Notes: generated by a model not told the origin, from the sequence alone. 64,000 bases of DNA from Candidatus Microgenomates bacterium (GCA_025449735.1 JANWIV010000002.1:124001-188000); one strand, 5' to 3'. Shown: positions 8,413-18,417, counted from the stretch's first letter. Program-made: numbers and translations.

Positions 8413-9657
8413 ATGCTTTCAATAGATTTTATTCGCGAAAATAAAGAGCTAGTCGCTGAGGCGGCAAAAAATAAAAGGCGCAAAATTGACCTTGATAAAA
8501 TCCTAGACCTTGATCTCAAGCGTCGAGAACTACTCAAAAAATCTCAATCTTTATCAGAAGAGAAAAACAAGCTTGCCAAGGAGTCAGATCATGAAGGTGC
8601 AAGAGAGCGAGGCAAAGAAATAAAAGAGTCTTTGAGAAAATCAAATGAGGAGCAAACGAAGCTTGAGATGGAGTTGCAAACGCTACTTTCACAAGTGCCC
8701 AATGTGCCGCTTCCGGAGGTGCCAGTAGGCGGCGAAGAGGCTAATCAAGAGATAAAGACATGGGGTGAGGTACCAAAATTTGATTTTACTCCCCTTTCTC
8801 ATATCGAGCTATCGCAAAAGCATGATCTAGTTGATCTTGCAGTCGGTGCCAAGGTATCTGGATTTCGTGGTTATTTTTTGAAAAACCAGGCGGCTATTTT
8901 GCAGACGGTCATCCTTTTTTGGACGATGCAAAAACTGACTCAAAAAGGTTATACGCCAATAATCGCCCCTTCAATCGTTCGTGTCTTTTCTTTGTTTGGC
9001 ACCGGTCAGTTTCCATGGGGAGAGGGCGAGGTCTATAAATTAAATGATGAAGATGCTTATTTAGCAGGAACGGCTGAAGTTCCGGTGACGGCATATTATT
9101 CCGACAGCATTTTAAATGAAAAAGATTTACCGAAAAAATTTGTCGCTTTTTCTCCTTGTTTTCGTCGCGAAGCCGGCAGCTATGGGAAGGATACCAAGGG
9201 CTTATATCGTTTGCATGAGTTTTGGAAGATTGAACAAGTTATCATTGGGAAAGCCGATATTGAAGAAGCGAAGAAATTGCATGAAGAATTGCAACAAAAT
9301 TGTGAAGAAATTTTGCAGGCGCTGGAATTGCCATATCGGGTGAAGCTGATGGCGACAGCGGAGATGGGCGAACCACAGATCTTAAAATACGACACCGATA
9401 CCTGGATGCCAAGCAGAGAGGCTTATTGCGAAACCATGTCAAATTCAATAATGGGGGACTTTCAAGCAAGAAGGTTAAATATTAAATATCGAAGTGGGGA
9501 GAGTACTAAATTTTGCTATACCTTAAACAATACTGCCATTGCCAGCCCGAGAATTCTAATTGCCCTTCTTGAGAATCATCAGCAAAAAGACGGCTCAATC
9601 AATATTCCGAAAGCCCTGCAGGAATTGTGTGGATTTGATACAATATCTCACGAGTAA
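8413..9657 (+). CDS. serS: seryl-tRNA synthetase
   Basis: Class II synthetase that charges tRNA-Ser. From the ATG at 8413 it has 414 residues and begins MLSIDFIRENKELV, as family members do. Residues about 30-100 form the antiparallel coiled-coil arm that grips the long variable arm of tRNA-Ser. Motif 2 is visible in CFRREAGSYGKDTKGLYR and motif 3 in NTAIASPRILIALLEN. An in-frame upstream ATG at 8395 would lie inside the previous gene; the TATAAT at 8401-8406 makes 8413 the better start. Confidence 0.96.
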   Translation: MLSIDFIRENKELVAEAAKNKRRKIDLDKILDLDLKRRELLKKSQSLSEEKNKLAKESDHEGARERGKEIKESLRKSNEEQTKLEMELQTLLSQVPNVPLPEVPVGGEEANQEIKTWGEVPKFDFTPLSHIELSQKHDLVDLAVGAKVSGFRGYFLKNQAAILQTVILFWTMQKLTQKGYTPIIAPSIVRVFSLFGTGQFPWGEGEVYKLNDEDAYLAGTAEVPVTAYYSDSILNEKDLPKKFVAFSPCFRREAGSYGKDTKGLYRLHEFWKIEQVIIGKADIEEAKKLHEELQQNCEEILQALELPYRVKLMATAEMGEPQILKYDTDTWMPSREAYCETMSNSIMGDFQARRLNIKYRSGESTKFCYTLNNTAIASPRILIALLENHQQKDGSINIPKALQELCGFDTISHE

Positions 9658-9796
9658 ATCCGAAATTCGAAGCACGAAATCCGAAACAATAATCAAAATT
9701 CCTTAATAATTTCATAATAATGTTTTGATTTGATTATTTGTTTTTTAATTCGAATTTGTTTCGTGTTTCGAAATTAGTATTTCGTATTTGTAAGCT
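9658..9796. repeat. AT-rich fold-back repeat between serS and secA
   Basis: The left arm (aattcgaagcacgaaatc and following) and the right arm (ttgtttcgtgtttcgaaatt) are near reverse complements. Inside them aatcaaaa and ttttgatt also pair. Its cgaaattcgaa words recur inside two glycosyltransferase genes (34138-34206 and 40095-40160). Confidence 0.65.
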
Positions 9797-12649
9797 ATGT
9801 TAAATATTTTCAAAAAAATCCTCGATTATAATCAACGCGAGATTGATCGACTGCAAAAAATAGTCAGCCAAGTCAACGATTTGGAAGAAAAAGCCAAAGC
9901 GCTCAAAGATGCTGATTTTAAGACGGAAACCGATAAATTAAAATCCTCAATTCAATCTGACAAACAAACTCTTGATGAGGCATTACCATGGGCTTTTGCC
10001 TTGGTTCGTGAAGCGAGCCGCCGCACTTTGGGATTGAGGCATTTTGATGAGCAAGTGCTCGCTGGAGTCGCTCTTCATGAAGGTAAAGTTGCTGAGCAAA
10101 AAACTGGTGAAGGTAAAACCTTGACGGCAACTCTGCCGCTTTATCTCAATGCTTTGAATGGTAAAGGAGTCCATTTGGTGACTGTCAATGATTATTTGGC
10201 GAGGCGAGACGCTGGTTGGATGGGAATGGTTTTCAATTTTTTGGGTCTTACTACAAGCTCAATTATTGGTCAAAACCGATCATTTCTATTCGACGAATCC
10301 TATCAAGATGAAGGTGCCACTGACTGGAGGACTAAAAGTCTTAAATCTTGCTCTCGTCAAGAAGCTTATGCCGCGGATATTACCTATGGGATTAATTCTG
10401 AATTTGGTTTTGATTATTTGCGTGATAATATGGCCAAAAACCCAGAGAATTTGGCACAGCGAGGATATACCTACGCGATTATTGACGAGGTTGATTCGGT
10501 GCTCATTGATGAAGCTCGTACCCCACACATCATCTCCGCTCCTTTTGGCGATGATCCCCAAAAATATGCGCAGTATACCCAGATGATAAAGAGACTTGAC
10601 CCGGAGACTGATTATGTAATTGATGAGAAGATGCATACCGCTCACTTGACTGAAAAAGCACTTACCAAATTGGAAAAAATGCTCCATGTCGATAATATCT
10701 ATGAGGAGCAATTTGACACCGTTTTTCACCTCGAAGCGGCGCTAAAGGCCGATGCGCTATTTAAATTAGACAAAGATTATGTGGTCAGAAATGGTGAGAT
10801 AGTTATCGTCGATGAGTTTACCGGGCGGCTGATGCCAGGTCGGCGATGGAGCGAGGGGATTCATCAAGCGATTGAAGCCAAAGAAGGAGTGGCGGTACAA
10901 AAAGAATCAAAGACTCTGGCGACCGTGTCACTACAAAATTATTTCCGTATGTATGAGAAGCTTGGCGGTATGACTGGTACGGCGCAAACTGAAGCAGAAG
11001 AATTTCATAAAATCTACAAGCTTGAGGTCATCGTGGTGCCGACTCATGCGCCGATGGTCAGAGCCGATAAGCCGGATTATATTTATAAGACGACCCGCGG
11101 CAAGTATGGAGCGGTAGTTGAGGCGATTGCCAATTATCATATTGAAGGTCGCCCGGTACTAGTTGGCACTACCTCAATTGATAAAAATGAAATTCTTTCC
11201 AGCCTCTTAAAAAAGAAAGGGATTCCTCATCAGGTGTTAAATGCCAAAAATCACGAAGCTGAAGCGCAGATTATTGCCGATGCGGGTAGACGGGGCGCGG
11301 TCACTGTCGCTACCAACATGGCCGGCCGAGGAGTCGACATCATTCTTGGTGGTGAACCACCAAGTAAATTAAAAATGGAAAATGCGAAAGACAAAGCAGC
11401 TGCTGAAAAACAATTCAAAATTGAGGAGCAAAATTGGCAGAAAGATCATGATGAGGTGGTCTCGCTTGGTGGACTGGTTGTCATTGGTACGGAGCGACAT
11501 GAGAGTCGAAGAATTGACAATCAACTAAGAGGTCGATCAGGCCGTCAGGGAGATCCGGGGGAGACGAGATTTTTCGTCTCGCTTGAGGATGATTTGATGC
11601 GAATATTTGGCGGTGAACAAGTAGCGAAGCTGATGACCATGTTCAAAATTCCCGAGAATACTCCACTGGAGCACAGTATGGTTAGCCGGGCTCTTGAGCA
11701 AGCGCAGGTTAAGGTTGAAGGCTTCAACTTTGATGCCAGGAAAAATACTGTCGAGTATGATGACGTCTTAAATAAGCAACGAGAAATTATCTATGGCAAA
11801 CGTCGACAGGTACTTCTATCGGAAGAATTAAAGGGAGTCGAGAATATTACCAAAGAATCTTTTGATGAGGAGCTAGCTAATTTAGTCAATGCTTATGTTT
11901 CGACCCCCGAGACGCGAGATATTGAAAAATTCAATACAGAGGTATCCTTAATGTTTATGCAGGATCGAGAAAAGATCGCCAAAAAGCTTGATACCAAAGT
12001 CTATAGTGAGCTTGAAGAGAGAGCGAGAAAAATGTTTGATAGCGCCATTACAACCAAGAAAAAAAATTATGGCGAAGAACTATGGCATTTGCTCCTTCGC
12101 ACCGTTTACTTAGACACAGTCGACACTATGTGGGTCGATCATCTGACGGCAATCGAAGATTTACGACTTGGGGTGGGATTGCGCGCTCGCGCTCAGCTCG
12201 ATCCACTGACTGAATATAAAAATGAAGCTTTCTCAATGTTTGAGAGTCTACTTGGAAGCGTCAACTATGAGTTTGTGAGGCGCGTCATCAGAGTTGAAAT
12301 TCGCCAAGAGCAAGCCGAGAAAGAAATCGAAAGTCAGGACAATTTGCTTGAGGGGGCTAGCTTCCAGGCGCCTTCACAGGTAGGCGCGATTGAGGAGCGT
12401 AAGCAAGAAATAAGTCAAGAGGTTGCAACTCAAGCAACACCTTCAATGGCTGAAGAAATGACAGGTCTTACTGACAAACAAAGGAAAACAGAAGAGAAAT
12501 TGTCACAACCTATGGAAATAGGAGGGGTCAAATGGATTCCTCCAGGAGGCAGTCATAAAGAGCCCGGTCGCAATGACCCTTGCCCTTGCGGATCGGGTTT
12601 AAAGTACAAGAAATGCGGTTTGATTAACGCCCCTCAGCATAAAGGGTGA
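9797..12649 (+). CDS. secA: preprotein translocase ATPase SecA
   Basis: Motor that pushes unfolded precursors through SecYEG. Its 950 residues are slightly longer than the E. coli protein. Walker A is TGEGKT with K at about 107, and the DEAD-like Walker B is IIDEVDSVLIDEAR. The helicase-like second domain has VTVATNMAGRGVDIILGG and GTERHESRRIDNQLRGRSGRQGD split over one block. The C-terminal SEC-C zinc motif reads CPCGSGLKYKKC followed by G where a His or Cys is normal, so the fourth zinc ligand is missing or supplied by the His near the end. It follows an AT-rich repeat. Confidence 0.96.
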   Translation: MLNIFKKILDYNQREIDRLQKIVSQVNDLEEKAKALKDADFKTETDKLKSSIQSDKQTLDEALPWAFALVREASRRTLGLRHFDEQVLAGVALHEGKVAEQKTGEGKTLTATLPLYLNALNGKGVHLVTVNDYLARRDAGWMGMVFNFLGLTTSSIIGQNRSFLFDESYQDEGATDWRTKSLKSCSRQEAYAADITYGINSEFGFDYLRDNMAKNPENLAQRGYTYAIIDEVDSVLIDEARTPHIISAPFGDDPQKYAQYTQMIKRLDPETDYVIDEKMHTAHLTEKALTKLEKMLHVDNIYEEQFDTVFHLEAALKADALFKLDKDYVVRNGEIVIVDEFTGRLMPGRRWSEGIHQAIEAKEGVAVQKESKTLATVSLQNYFRMYEKLGGMTGTAQTEAEEFHKIYKLEVIVVPTHAPMVRADKPDYIYKTTRGKYGAVVEAIANYHIEGRPVLVGTTSIDKNEILSSLLKKKGIPHQVLNAKNHEAEAQIIADAGRRGAVTVATNMAGRGVDIILGGEPPSKLKMENAKDKAAAEKQFKIEEQNWQKDHDEVVSLGGLVVIGTERHESRRIDNQLRGRSGRQGDPGETRFFVSLEDDLMRIFGGEQVAKLMTMFKIPENTPLEHSMVSRALEQAQVKVEGFNFDARKNTVEYDDVLNKQREIIYGKRRQVLLSEELKGVENITKESFDEELANLVNAYVSTPETRDIEKFNTEVSLMFMQDREKIAKKLDTKVYSELEERARKMFDSAITTKKKNYGEELWHLLLRTVYLDTVDTMWVDHLTAIEDLRLGVGLRARAQLDPLTEYKNEAFSMFESLLGSVNYEFVRRVIRVEIRQEQAEKEIESQDNLLEGASFQAPSQVGAIEERKQEISQEVATQATPSMAEEMTGLTDKQRKTEEKLSQPMEIGGVKWIPPGGSHKEPGRNDPCPCGSGLKYKKCGLINAPQHKG

Positions 12650-12669
12650 TACGGGAGAGAATTTAGTGT

Positions 12670-12675
12670 TACAAT
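12670..12675 (+). promoter_or_regulatory. -10 box six bases before a GTG start
   Basis: TACAAT, six bases before the GTG at 12682. Confidence 0.45.
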
Positions 12676-12681
12676 AAATCT

Positions 12682-13242
12682 GTGAAAGTACTTCTTTTGA
12701 ATGGTAGTATGGCCAGAAAATCCCATACTAAAATTCTTTTGCTACACATTGAAACTCTTTTTAAGGAAAAACAGGTTGAGACTATTTTTTGGGATTTAAA
12801 AGAAAAACCGCTTCCATATGTTGACCCTTTTTATCACCATGATCCTTACAAAAATCCTGATCTCGTAGTCAAAGAATTTGTATCTATAGTCCTGAGCGTC
12901 GATGGCATTGTCCTTGGGAGTCCACTTTATCATGGCTCTTATTCTGGTGTGCTTAAAAACGCGATAGACAACTTGGGTCCAGATGGATTCCGCGATAAAT
13001 GGATTGGTTTTGCTGGCAATGCGGGTGGGGCAAGGGCTGATCATGTGCAACATACTCATTTGCGCAATGTAGTCAAAACGCTTTATGGCTATGCCACACA
13101 AACTCAAGTCGGCACTCACAAAGGAGATTATAAGGAGCATGATGATCGATATGAGTTGATTGATGATGATATTAAAGCCCGTTGCCTTAGACTGGTTGAC
13201 GAGATGATAAAATTACTGAGCATATGGACAAAGACAAAATAA
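12682..13242 (+). CDS. NAD(P)H-dependent FMN reductase-like flavoprotein
   Basis: Flavodoxin-fold protein of 186 residues with the NADPH-dependent FMN reductase layout: a first strand and FMN phosphate loop MKVLLLNGSMARKSHT, the family signature GSPLYHGSYSGVLKNAIDN in the middle, and a WIGFAGNAGGARA strand-loop. It probably reduces FMN, quinones or azo-type compounds; the true substrate is unknown. It starts with GTG at 12682, six bases after a TACAAT box. The next gene starts inside its last codons (13224), so the two form an operon. Confidence 0.85.
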   Translation: MKVLLLNGSMARKSHTKILLLHIETLFKEKQVETIFWDLKEKPLPYVDPFYHHDPYKNPDLVVKEFVSIVLSVDGIVLGSPLYHGSYSGVLKNAIDNLGPDGFRDKWIGFAGNAGGARADHVQHTHLRNVVKTLYGYATQTQVGTHKGDYKEHDDRYELIDDDIKARCLRLVDEMIKLLSIWTKTK

Positions 13243-14183
13243 AATCAATCCTTAATAAACCCCATCGCGCCGCGCTCACCCTTCATGAGCGACCTGATGG
13301 TGACTCGATTGGAAGCAATTTAGCGATGGCGGCGGCACTGCGCCAGATGGGCTCTACCGCTCAAGTATATTCAATAGACAAGCCGGACCCTAAATTTGCA
13401 TTTCTCTCCGGTTTTGATGACATTAAAGTAAATGATGGTGCCATAGCATGGGAGGCTTATGATTATTTTTGGGCGCTTGATATGTCTTCAGTTGAAAGAA
13501 ACAATCGCATGGGTCAAAAAATAGCCCTGCCAAATCAATTAAATGTAATTGTCATTGATCATCATCGCACCAACACCGGTTGGGGGAAATATAATCATGT
13601 CGAAATAACCGCTTCAACTACCTTGGTTTTATATAAATTATTTACATCATGGGGAGTGAAGATCGACAAAGACATTGCGACCGCCTTATTTGTCGGTCTC
13701 GCCACTGACACTAGTTTTTTTCAAAATGACAGCACCAATGCCGACGTATTCAAAGTCGCTCAAGAGCTGTTGCAGTTGGGGGTAGAGTACGATAAAATTT
13801 CATATGAATTAAATAGGCAACTGACAATGCCTGATATCAAGTTTTATTCAGAAATGCTTTCAAAAGTCCAAATAAATGAGGAAAAGCAGGTGGCCTATAT
13901 AGCCGTCACGCAAGAAGAATGGGAAAGGTTTGGCGCTGGACCAGAAGAATATGATTATATTAAGGAATATTTAAAAAAACTAAAAGGAACAAGACTCGGA
14001 ATAATGTTTACTGAGGAAAAGCAGGGTTATGTCAGGTTAGGATTGCGGTCCCGAGATGCTGACTATGATGTCTCTGCACTTACCCAGAAATTTGGTGGCG
14101 GTGGCCACAAAGCCGCCGCTGGCGCGAGTCTCTCAGGTAAGACATTAAACGAAGCAATCGAAGCCGTCATTGCGGAAATCTAA
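13224..14183 (+). CDS. nrnA: DHH/DHHA1 phosphoesterase, NrnA-like
   Basis: Predicted bifunctional oligoribonuclease and 3'-phosphoadenosine 5'-phosphate phosphatase, finishing RNA decay by degrading nano-RNAs. In its 319 residues the DHH motifs are visible in order: HERPDGDSIGSN near residue 22, ALDMSS, VIDHHRTN and GLATDTSFF, then a DHHA1 domain ending in FGGGGHKAAAGA. It overlaps the preceding flavoprotein gene by 19 bases. Its stop codon overlaps that of the convergent enolase gene. The exact substrate is inferred from the family. Confidence 0.88.
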   Translation: MDKDKIKSILNKPHRAALTLHERPDGDSIGSNLAMAAALRQMGSTAQVYSIDKPDPKFAFLSGFDDIKVNDGAIAWEAYDYFWALDMSSVERNNRMGQKIALPNQLNVIVIDHHRTNTGWGKYNHVEITASTTLVLYKLFTSWGVKIDKDIATALFVGLATDTSFFQNDSTNADVFKVAQELLQLGVEYDKISYELNRQLTMPDIKFYSEMLSKVQINEEKQVAYIAVTQEEWERFGAGPEEYDYIKEYLKKLKGTRLGIMFTEEKQGYVRLGLRSRDADYDVSALTQKFGGGGHKAAAGASLSGKTLNEAIEAVIAEI

Positions 14184-15421
14184 ATTTCATTCTTCTCAAT
14201 TTCTACTAGTCTATTATATTTGGCTAACCGTTCACTTCGGCTCATTGAACCGGCCTTGATGAAATCAGCGCCACAGGCATAGCTCAAGTCAGCGATAAAG
14301 CTATCTTCAGTCTCCCCTGAGCGATGGGAAATAATTACTTTCCAACTAGCAGATATCGTCATTTTGATGGCGGCAACTGTCTCATAAAGACTACCGATTT
14401 GATTAGGCTTGATTAGCACGGCATTGGTAGCGCGTACCTTGACCCCTTGTTCAATTCTTTTGGGGTTGGTGGTATAAAGGTCATCGCCGATGACGAGACA
14501 CTTGCTACCCAGTTGGGCGGTAAATTTGGTAAAAGAATCCCAGTCTTCTTCTGCAAAAGGGTCTTCTACGGAGAGCAAATGGTAATTAGTCATTAGCGAT
14601 TGGTAGTAGTCAATGAGCTCCGAACTAGACAAAAATTTATTCTCTTTTTTCAGATGATATTTACCATCTTTAAAAAATTCGCTTGCGGCGACGTCGATTC
14701 CAAAGTCAAAATCTTGACTATGGTTAGATTTATTTGCCGCCTCAAGAATCAAATCAAAAGGAGCCGTATTTGAGTCTAGATTGGGGGCATAGCCACCTTC
14801 ATCTCCTTTAAGAGTTGACAAGCCTTTACTTTCTAGTAAAATTCCTAAAGCATTAAATATTTCACTTCCAATTTCTAGGCTTTCTTGTGGACTTTTCCCT
14901 CTTGGGATAATTTTGTATTCTTGGATATCAAAAGCCCAGGCGGCGTGGGCACCACCGTTGACAATATTTATCATAAAACGAGGGAAGCTTGGCTTGATAT
15001 CAGCAAAATAATATTCATTAAGCACTTGCCAAAGGGGGAGGTGTTGATATTTAGATAAAGCACGAGCACAAGCCAGGGAGACTGAAAGAATCGCATTGGC
15101 ACCAAGCGCTGATTTGTTTTCCGTATAATCAATGCCAATCATTGTTTTATCGATATTCGACAGTTCCTCAATCGGTAGCCCGACTATCGCTTCGGCGATT
15201 TTGTCATTAACATTCTCAATGGCTCGATTGACACCTTTACCATCAAAATGCTCACTCTCATTATCACGAAGCTCTACTGCCTCATATTTGCCAGTACTTT
15301 TGCCCGAAGGAACCGAAGCGGTACCGATGGTACCGTCTTCAAGCTCGATTGAGGTTTCCAAGGTTGGATTACCCCTTGAATCAAGAATTTGAATGGCGGA
15401 GATTTTTTTTATATTACTCAT
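14180..15421 (-). CDS. eno: enolase
   Basis: Interconverts 2-phosphoglycerate and phosphoenolpyruvate in glycolysis. The ATG at 15421 gives 413 residues starting MSNIKKISAIQILDSRGNPT, the standard opening; an upstream ATG at 15463 would add a tail derived from the repeat at 15425-15482 and is rejected. Active-site landmarks are present: SVEDPFAEEDW, GDDLYTTN, LIKPNQIGS (catalytic Lys) and SHRSGETEDSF. The last bases overlap the stop of the convergent nrnA. Confidence 0.97.
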   Translation of the reverse strand: MSNIKKISAIQILDSRGNPTLETSIELEDGTIGTASVPSGKSTGKYEAVELRDNESEHFDGKGVNRAIENVNDKIAEAIVGLPIEELSNIDKTMIGIDYTENKSALGANAILSVSLACARALSKYQHLPLWQVLNEYYFADIKPSFPRFMINIVNGGAHAAWAFDIQEYKIIPRGKSPQESLEIGSEIFNALGILLESKGLSTLKGDEGGYAPNLDSNTAPFDLILEAANKSNHSQDFDFGIDVAASEFFKDGKYHLKKENKFLSSSELIDYYQSLMTNYHLLSVEDPFAEEDWDSFTKFTAQLGSKCLVIGDDLYTTNPKRIEQGVKVRATNAVLIKPNQIGSLYETVAAIKMTISASWKVIISHRSGETEDSFIADLSYACGADFIKAGSMSRSERLAKYNRLVEIEKNEI

Positions 15422-15424
15422 ATT

Positions 15425-15482
15425 GTTATCCTGGTTTGTCCAGGATCTAGATTCTGGAGTCACTTTCGTTCCCCAGAATGAC
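15425..15482. repeat. GTCATCCTG-type palindromic repeat, copy 1
   Basis: Runs from gttatcctgg to cagaatgac. It holds two small hairpins, atcctggtttgtccaggat and attctgg..cccagaat. It shares the words ccaggatctagattctg and cagaatgac with 33500-33615 and fills the enolase-exonuclease gap. Confidence 0.7.
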
Positions 15483-15494
15483 TTCGTGTAAATT

Positions 15495-16415
15495 TCAGAA
15501 CAAGCCTAATTGATCTTTGCTGTCAATACTCTTTTCCTCAACTACTGGTTTTGAGGCGGGGGTATTGAAATATCGGCGCGACAGGGTCCTAAATTCATAT
15601 TTTTCAAAAAAAGGTTTCAAATTTTCGTTGTAGCCAGAAAATTTGGCATCACTCAGGGTAATTTCTAAATCGGCATTTTTTTCAAGAAGGGCTAATTTTT
15701 TCGCTAGTTTTGCCATTTCAGCACCATCTTTTAATTTTTGTGCTGTTTTTGGGTCGATATTGTCGAGATTTTTATAAATATTCTCGACTGTGCCCCATTT
15801 GCTAATAAGCAAGACGGCATTTTTCGGTCCAATTCCAGTGACACCTTTATAGTTGTCTGAAGGGTCGCCAGCAAGAGATTTGAAGTCAGCAATGTGCTCG
15901 GGAAATACCCCAAACTTCTCTTCAACCGCTTTCTTGTCATAAAGCTTGCCGTTGCTAAAGCCAATTTGAGGGGTCAAAACAAAAGAATCCGAGTCAACGA
16001 GCTGAAACAAATCACGGTCACCAGACAAAATAATGGTTTTTAATTTTTCTTTATGAGCCAAAGTGTCAAAAGTGGCGATAAGATCATCAGCCTCTAGGCC
16101 AGGTTTTTCGAGATGGACGATTCCAGCCGCCTCAAGGAACTCCTTAACCATTGGAAACTGAGCAACAAGGGATCTTTCCGTTTCTGGTCTTTGGGCTCGA
16201 TACTGCTCAAAAATTTTGTCACGGAAAGTGGGTTCTGGTGAATCAAGGCAAACAATCAAATGAGAGGGTGAATAATCAGAGACCACCTTGTAGAGAATTG
16301 AAACAAAGCCATAAAGGGCATTGGTGGGCACGCCATCTTTGGTCTTGAAATCAGGCAAGGCATGATAGGCACGGTGAATGAGCGCATTACCATCGATTAG
16401 AAGCAGAGTATTCAT
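15495..16415 (-). CDS. stand-alone 5'-3' exonuclease, PolA N-terminal type
   Basis: The 306 residues correspond to the 5' nuclease domain of DNA polymerase I without a polymerase part. Such proteins remove RNA primers and flaps. Visible are LLIDGNALIHRAYHA at the start, LEADDLIATF with the metal-binding acidic cluster, ILSGDRDLFQLV, and the helix-hairpin-helix part AGDPSDNYKGVTGIGPKNA. The C-terminus is a short SPKTD-like tail ending DQLGLF. Whether the genome has a separate polymerase A gene cannot be seen here. A GATAAT-like box lies about six bases before the ATG. Confidence 0.92.
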   Translation of the reverse strand: MNTLLLIDGNALIHRAYHALPDFKTKDGVPTNALYGFVSILYKVVSDYSPSHLIVCLDSPEPTFRDKIFEQYRAQRPETERSLVAQFPMVKEFLEAAGIVHLEKPGLEADDLIATFDTLAHKEKLKTIILSGDRDLFQLVDSDSFVLTPQIGFSNGKLYDKKAVEEKFGVFPEHIADFKSLAGDPSDNYKGVTGIGPKNAVLLISKWGTVENIYKNLDNIDPKTAQKLKDGAEMAKLAKKLALLEKNADLEITLSDAKFSGYNENLKPFFEKYEFRTLSRRYFNTPASKPVVEEKSIDSKDQLGLF

Positions 16416-16493
16416 TACCTAATTATCAATGATCAATGCCCAATTATCAATGAATAACCAAGTTATCTAAATTTTCAATTTAGGAAAAACTAA
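16416..16493. repeat. AT-rich repeat spacer
   Basis: Contains two nearly identical words (aattatcaatgatcaatgcc and aattatcaatgaataacc), followed by aaattttcaattt. The same type of sequence lies before murB (50335-50446). Confidence 0.5.
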
Positions 16494-18362
16494 TTATTTT
16501 TTAGTTTTGTTTTCAACCAAGCTTAGGAACTCTTCATCATCAAGGCTTTCTTTTTCAATCAAAGCCTCCGCGACTCGATCAAGCGCGGCGCGATTCTTTT
16601 TTAAGATTTCGTGAGCATCATTATGAGCTTGATCCAAAATTTTCTTCACTTCCTCATCAATACGAGCTCTCATCCCCTCACTGATATTTTCCTGCTGCCA
16701 ATATCCTTTACCCCAATCGGTGACATCAAAACTAGCGCCCAGCGTTATCGGGCCAAGGTTGCTCATACCATAGTCAACTATCATGGCGCGAGCAATGCGA
16801 GTGGCTTGGACAAAATCATTGGCGGCACCGGTCGTCACTTCGGAGAAAACGATTTCTTCTGCGGCGCGGCCGCCCATCATCGTGATAATCATTTGCAGCA
16901 GATGAGTTTTAGTTTCATGGAGCCTGTCTGCAGATGGAGGGACTAAGGTATGACCAAGAGACATGCCACGACTAACTATTGAGATGCGATGAACAGGGTC
17001 CATATTGGCCTGAAATTGGTTGACAATAGCGTGCCCGGCTTCATGATAAGCAGTAATCTTTTTATCTTGGTCTGATTGCAGTCGTTTTTTCTCGGGCCCC
17101 ATTTTTACTTTAGTAGCCGCTTCCTCAAGTTCGATCATAGAAATGGCCTTTTTGCTAGCACGGGCCGCCAAAATTGCCGCTTCATTCAGCATATTGCCAA
17201 TATCGGCTCCTGAGAAACCAACGGTTCGTTTGGCAATTTTTTCCCAAGAAACCTTTGGTGCCATTGGTTTACCTTTGGCATGAATGGCAAGAATAGCACG
17301 ACGCCCCTCAATATCAGGATAATCAATGATCACCCGCCTGTCGAACCTTCCGGGTCTGAGCAATGCTGAGTCGAGCAGATCGCCTCTATTGGTAGCGGCA
17401 ATGACTATCACGCGATCATTGGGTTCGAAGCCATCCATCTCAACTAAAATTTGGTTTAAGGTTTGCTCGCGCTCATCATGGGCTGGCATCGTCCCCACAG
17501 ACCTGGTGCGACCAATGGCATCAATCTCATCAATGAAAATGATTGAGGGAGCATTTTTTTTCGCCGTAGCAAAGAGATCTCTTACTCGAGCGGCGCCAAT
17601 GCCTACCAGCATTTCCATAAATTCCGAGCCGGCAATGGAGAAAAAAGGTACGCTGCTCTCACCAGCAACTGCTTTGGCAAGAAGGGTCTTACCGGTGCCG
17701 GCGGGACCGACCAAAATGACCCCTTTGGGTGATCGAGCGCCGAGCTTGGCATACTTGCGAGGGTGTTTTAGGAAATCGACGATTTCTTCAAGTTCCTTTT
17801 TGGCCTCATCAACGCCAGCGACATCCTTGAAGGTGATTTTGGACATTTCTTTTGAATAAAGTTTGCTTTTCGCTTGTCCAAAAGAAAAAATCGAATCTTG
17901 AGCCCCTCGAGCTTGACGAAAAATAAAGGCAAAAAAAGCAATCATCAAGACAATTGGCAATAAATTAGTCAAGGCGGAAGTCCAAAATCCATCATTTTCG
18001 GTACTTTTAACTTCAATATCGACATTCTTAGCTTCGATATCGTTATCTTTAAGTAGGGTAAATATTCCCTCACTTAGCTCCTTGGTGGTCTGGCTTTCCG
18101 AACCTGAATTATATAATACGGTAATTGATTCTCCTTTGACTTCCAGTCGTTTCACCTTACCCGATTTAATTTCACTAAGCACTGTTGTCAGTGGTTTTGT
18201 CTCAATTGGAGAGTTCAAATTATTTGAGGATAAGTAAAGCGAAACAAAGAACAATCCTAAAAAAAGCGCGATAAAGATAGTCTTGATATTGAGCTCAAAT
18301 TTGAATCCGGCAATCAGACTCTTTTTTTCTGGTACTTTATTTTCGCTTTGCATAGAGGACAT
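16494..18362 (-). CDS. ftsH: ATP-dependent zinc metalloprotease FtsH
   Basis: Membrane-anchored AAA+ protease for membrane-protein quality control. In its 622 residues, transmembrane segments lie at about 28-45 and 131-148 with an extracytoplasmic domain between them. Walker A is GPAGTGKT at 219-226 (the usual second Pro is Ala), and the second region of homology is GRFDRRV. The zinc site is HEAGH at 440-444, and a further ligand lies downstream in the AAEEIVF region. The start is at 18362, but an ATG nine bases downstream lies at a better leaderless distance from a TAAAAT box. It ends before an AT-rich spacer. Confidence 0.96.
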   Translation of the reverse strand: MSSMQSENKVPEKKSLIAGFKFELNIKTIFIALFLGLFFVSLYLSSNNLNSPIETKPLTTVLSEIKSGKVKRLEVKGESITVLYNSGSESQTTKELSEGIFTLLKDNDIEAKNVDIEVKSTENDGFWTSALTNLLPIVLMIAFFAFIFRQARGAQDSIFSFGQAKSKLYSKEMSKITFKDVAGVDEAKKELEEIVDFLKHPRKYAKLGARSPKGVILVGPAGTGKTLLAKAVAGESSVPFFSIAGSEFMEMLVGIGAARVRDLFATAKKNAPSIIFIDEIDAIGRTRSVGTMPAHDEREQTLNQILVEMDGFEPNDRVIVIAATNRGDLLDSALLRPGRFDRRVIIDYPDIEGRRAILAIHAKGKPMAPKVSWEKIAKRTVGFSGADIGNMLNEAAILAARASKKAISMIELEEAATKVKMGPEKKRLQSDQDKKITAYHEAGHAIVNQFQANMDPVHRISIVSRGMSLGHTLVPPSADRLHETKTHLLQMIITMMGGRAAEEIVFSEVTTGAANDFVQATRIARAMIVDYGMSNLGPITLGASFDVTDWGKGYWQQENISEGMRARIDEEVKKILDQAHNDAHEILKKNRAALDRVAEALIEKESLDDEEFLSLVENKTKK

Positions 18363-18417
18363 TATTTTATCAAATTTTTGGTAGAATTGAGAGGTGAATC
18401 ATTAGATTGCTACAACA

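Noticed and set aside
14180-14183. Frameshift at the nrnA/enolase junction
   Set aside because: The two stop codons simply overlap; both proteins have complete C-termini. The same holds at 25029-25032.
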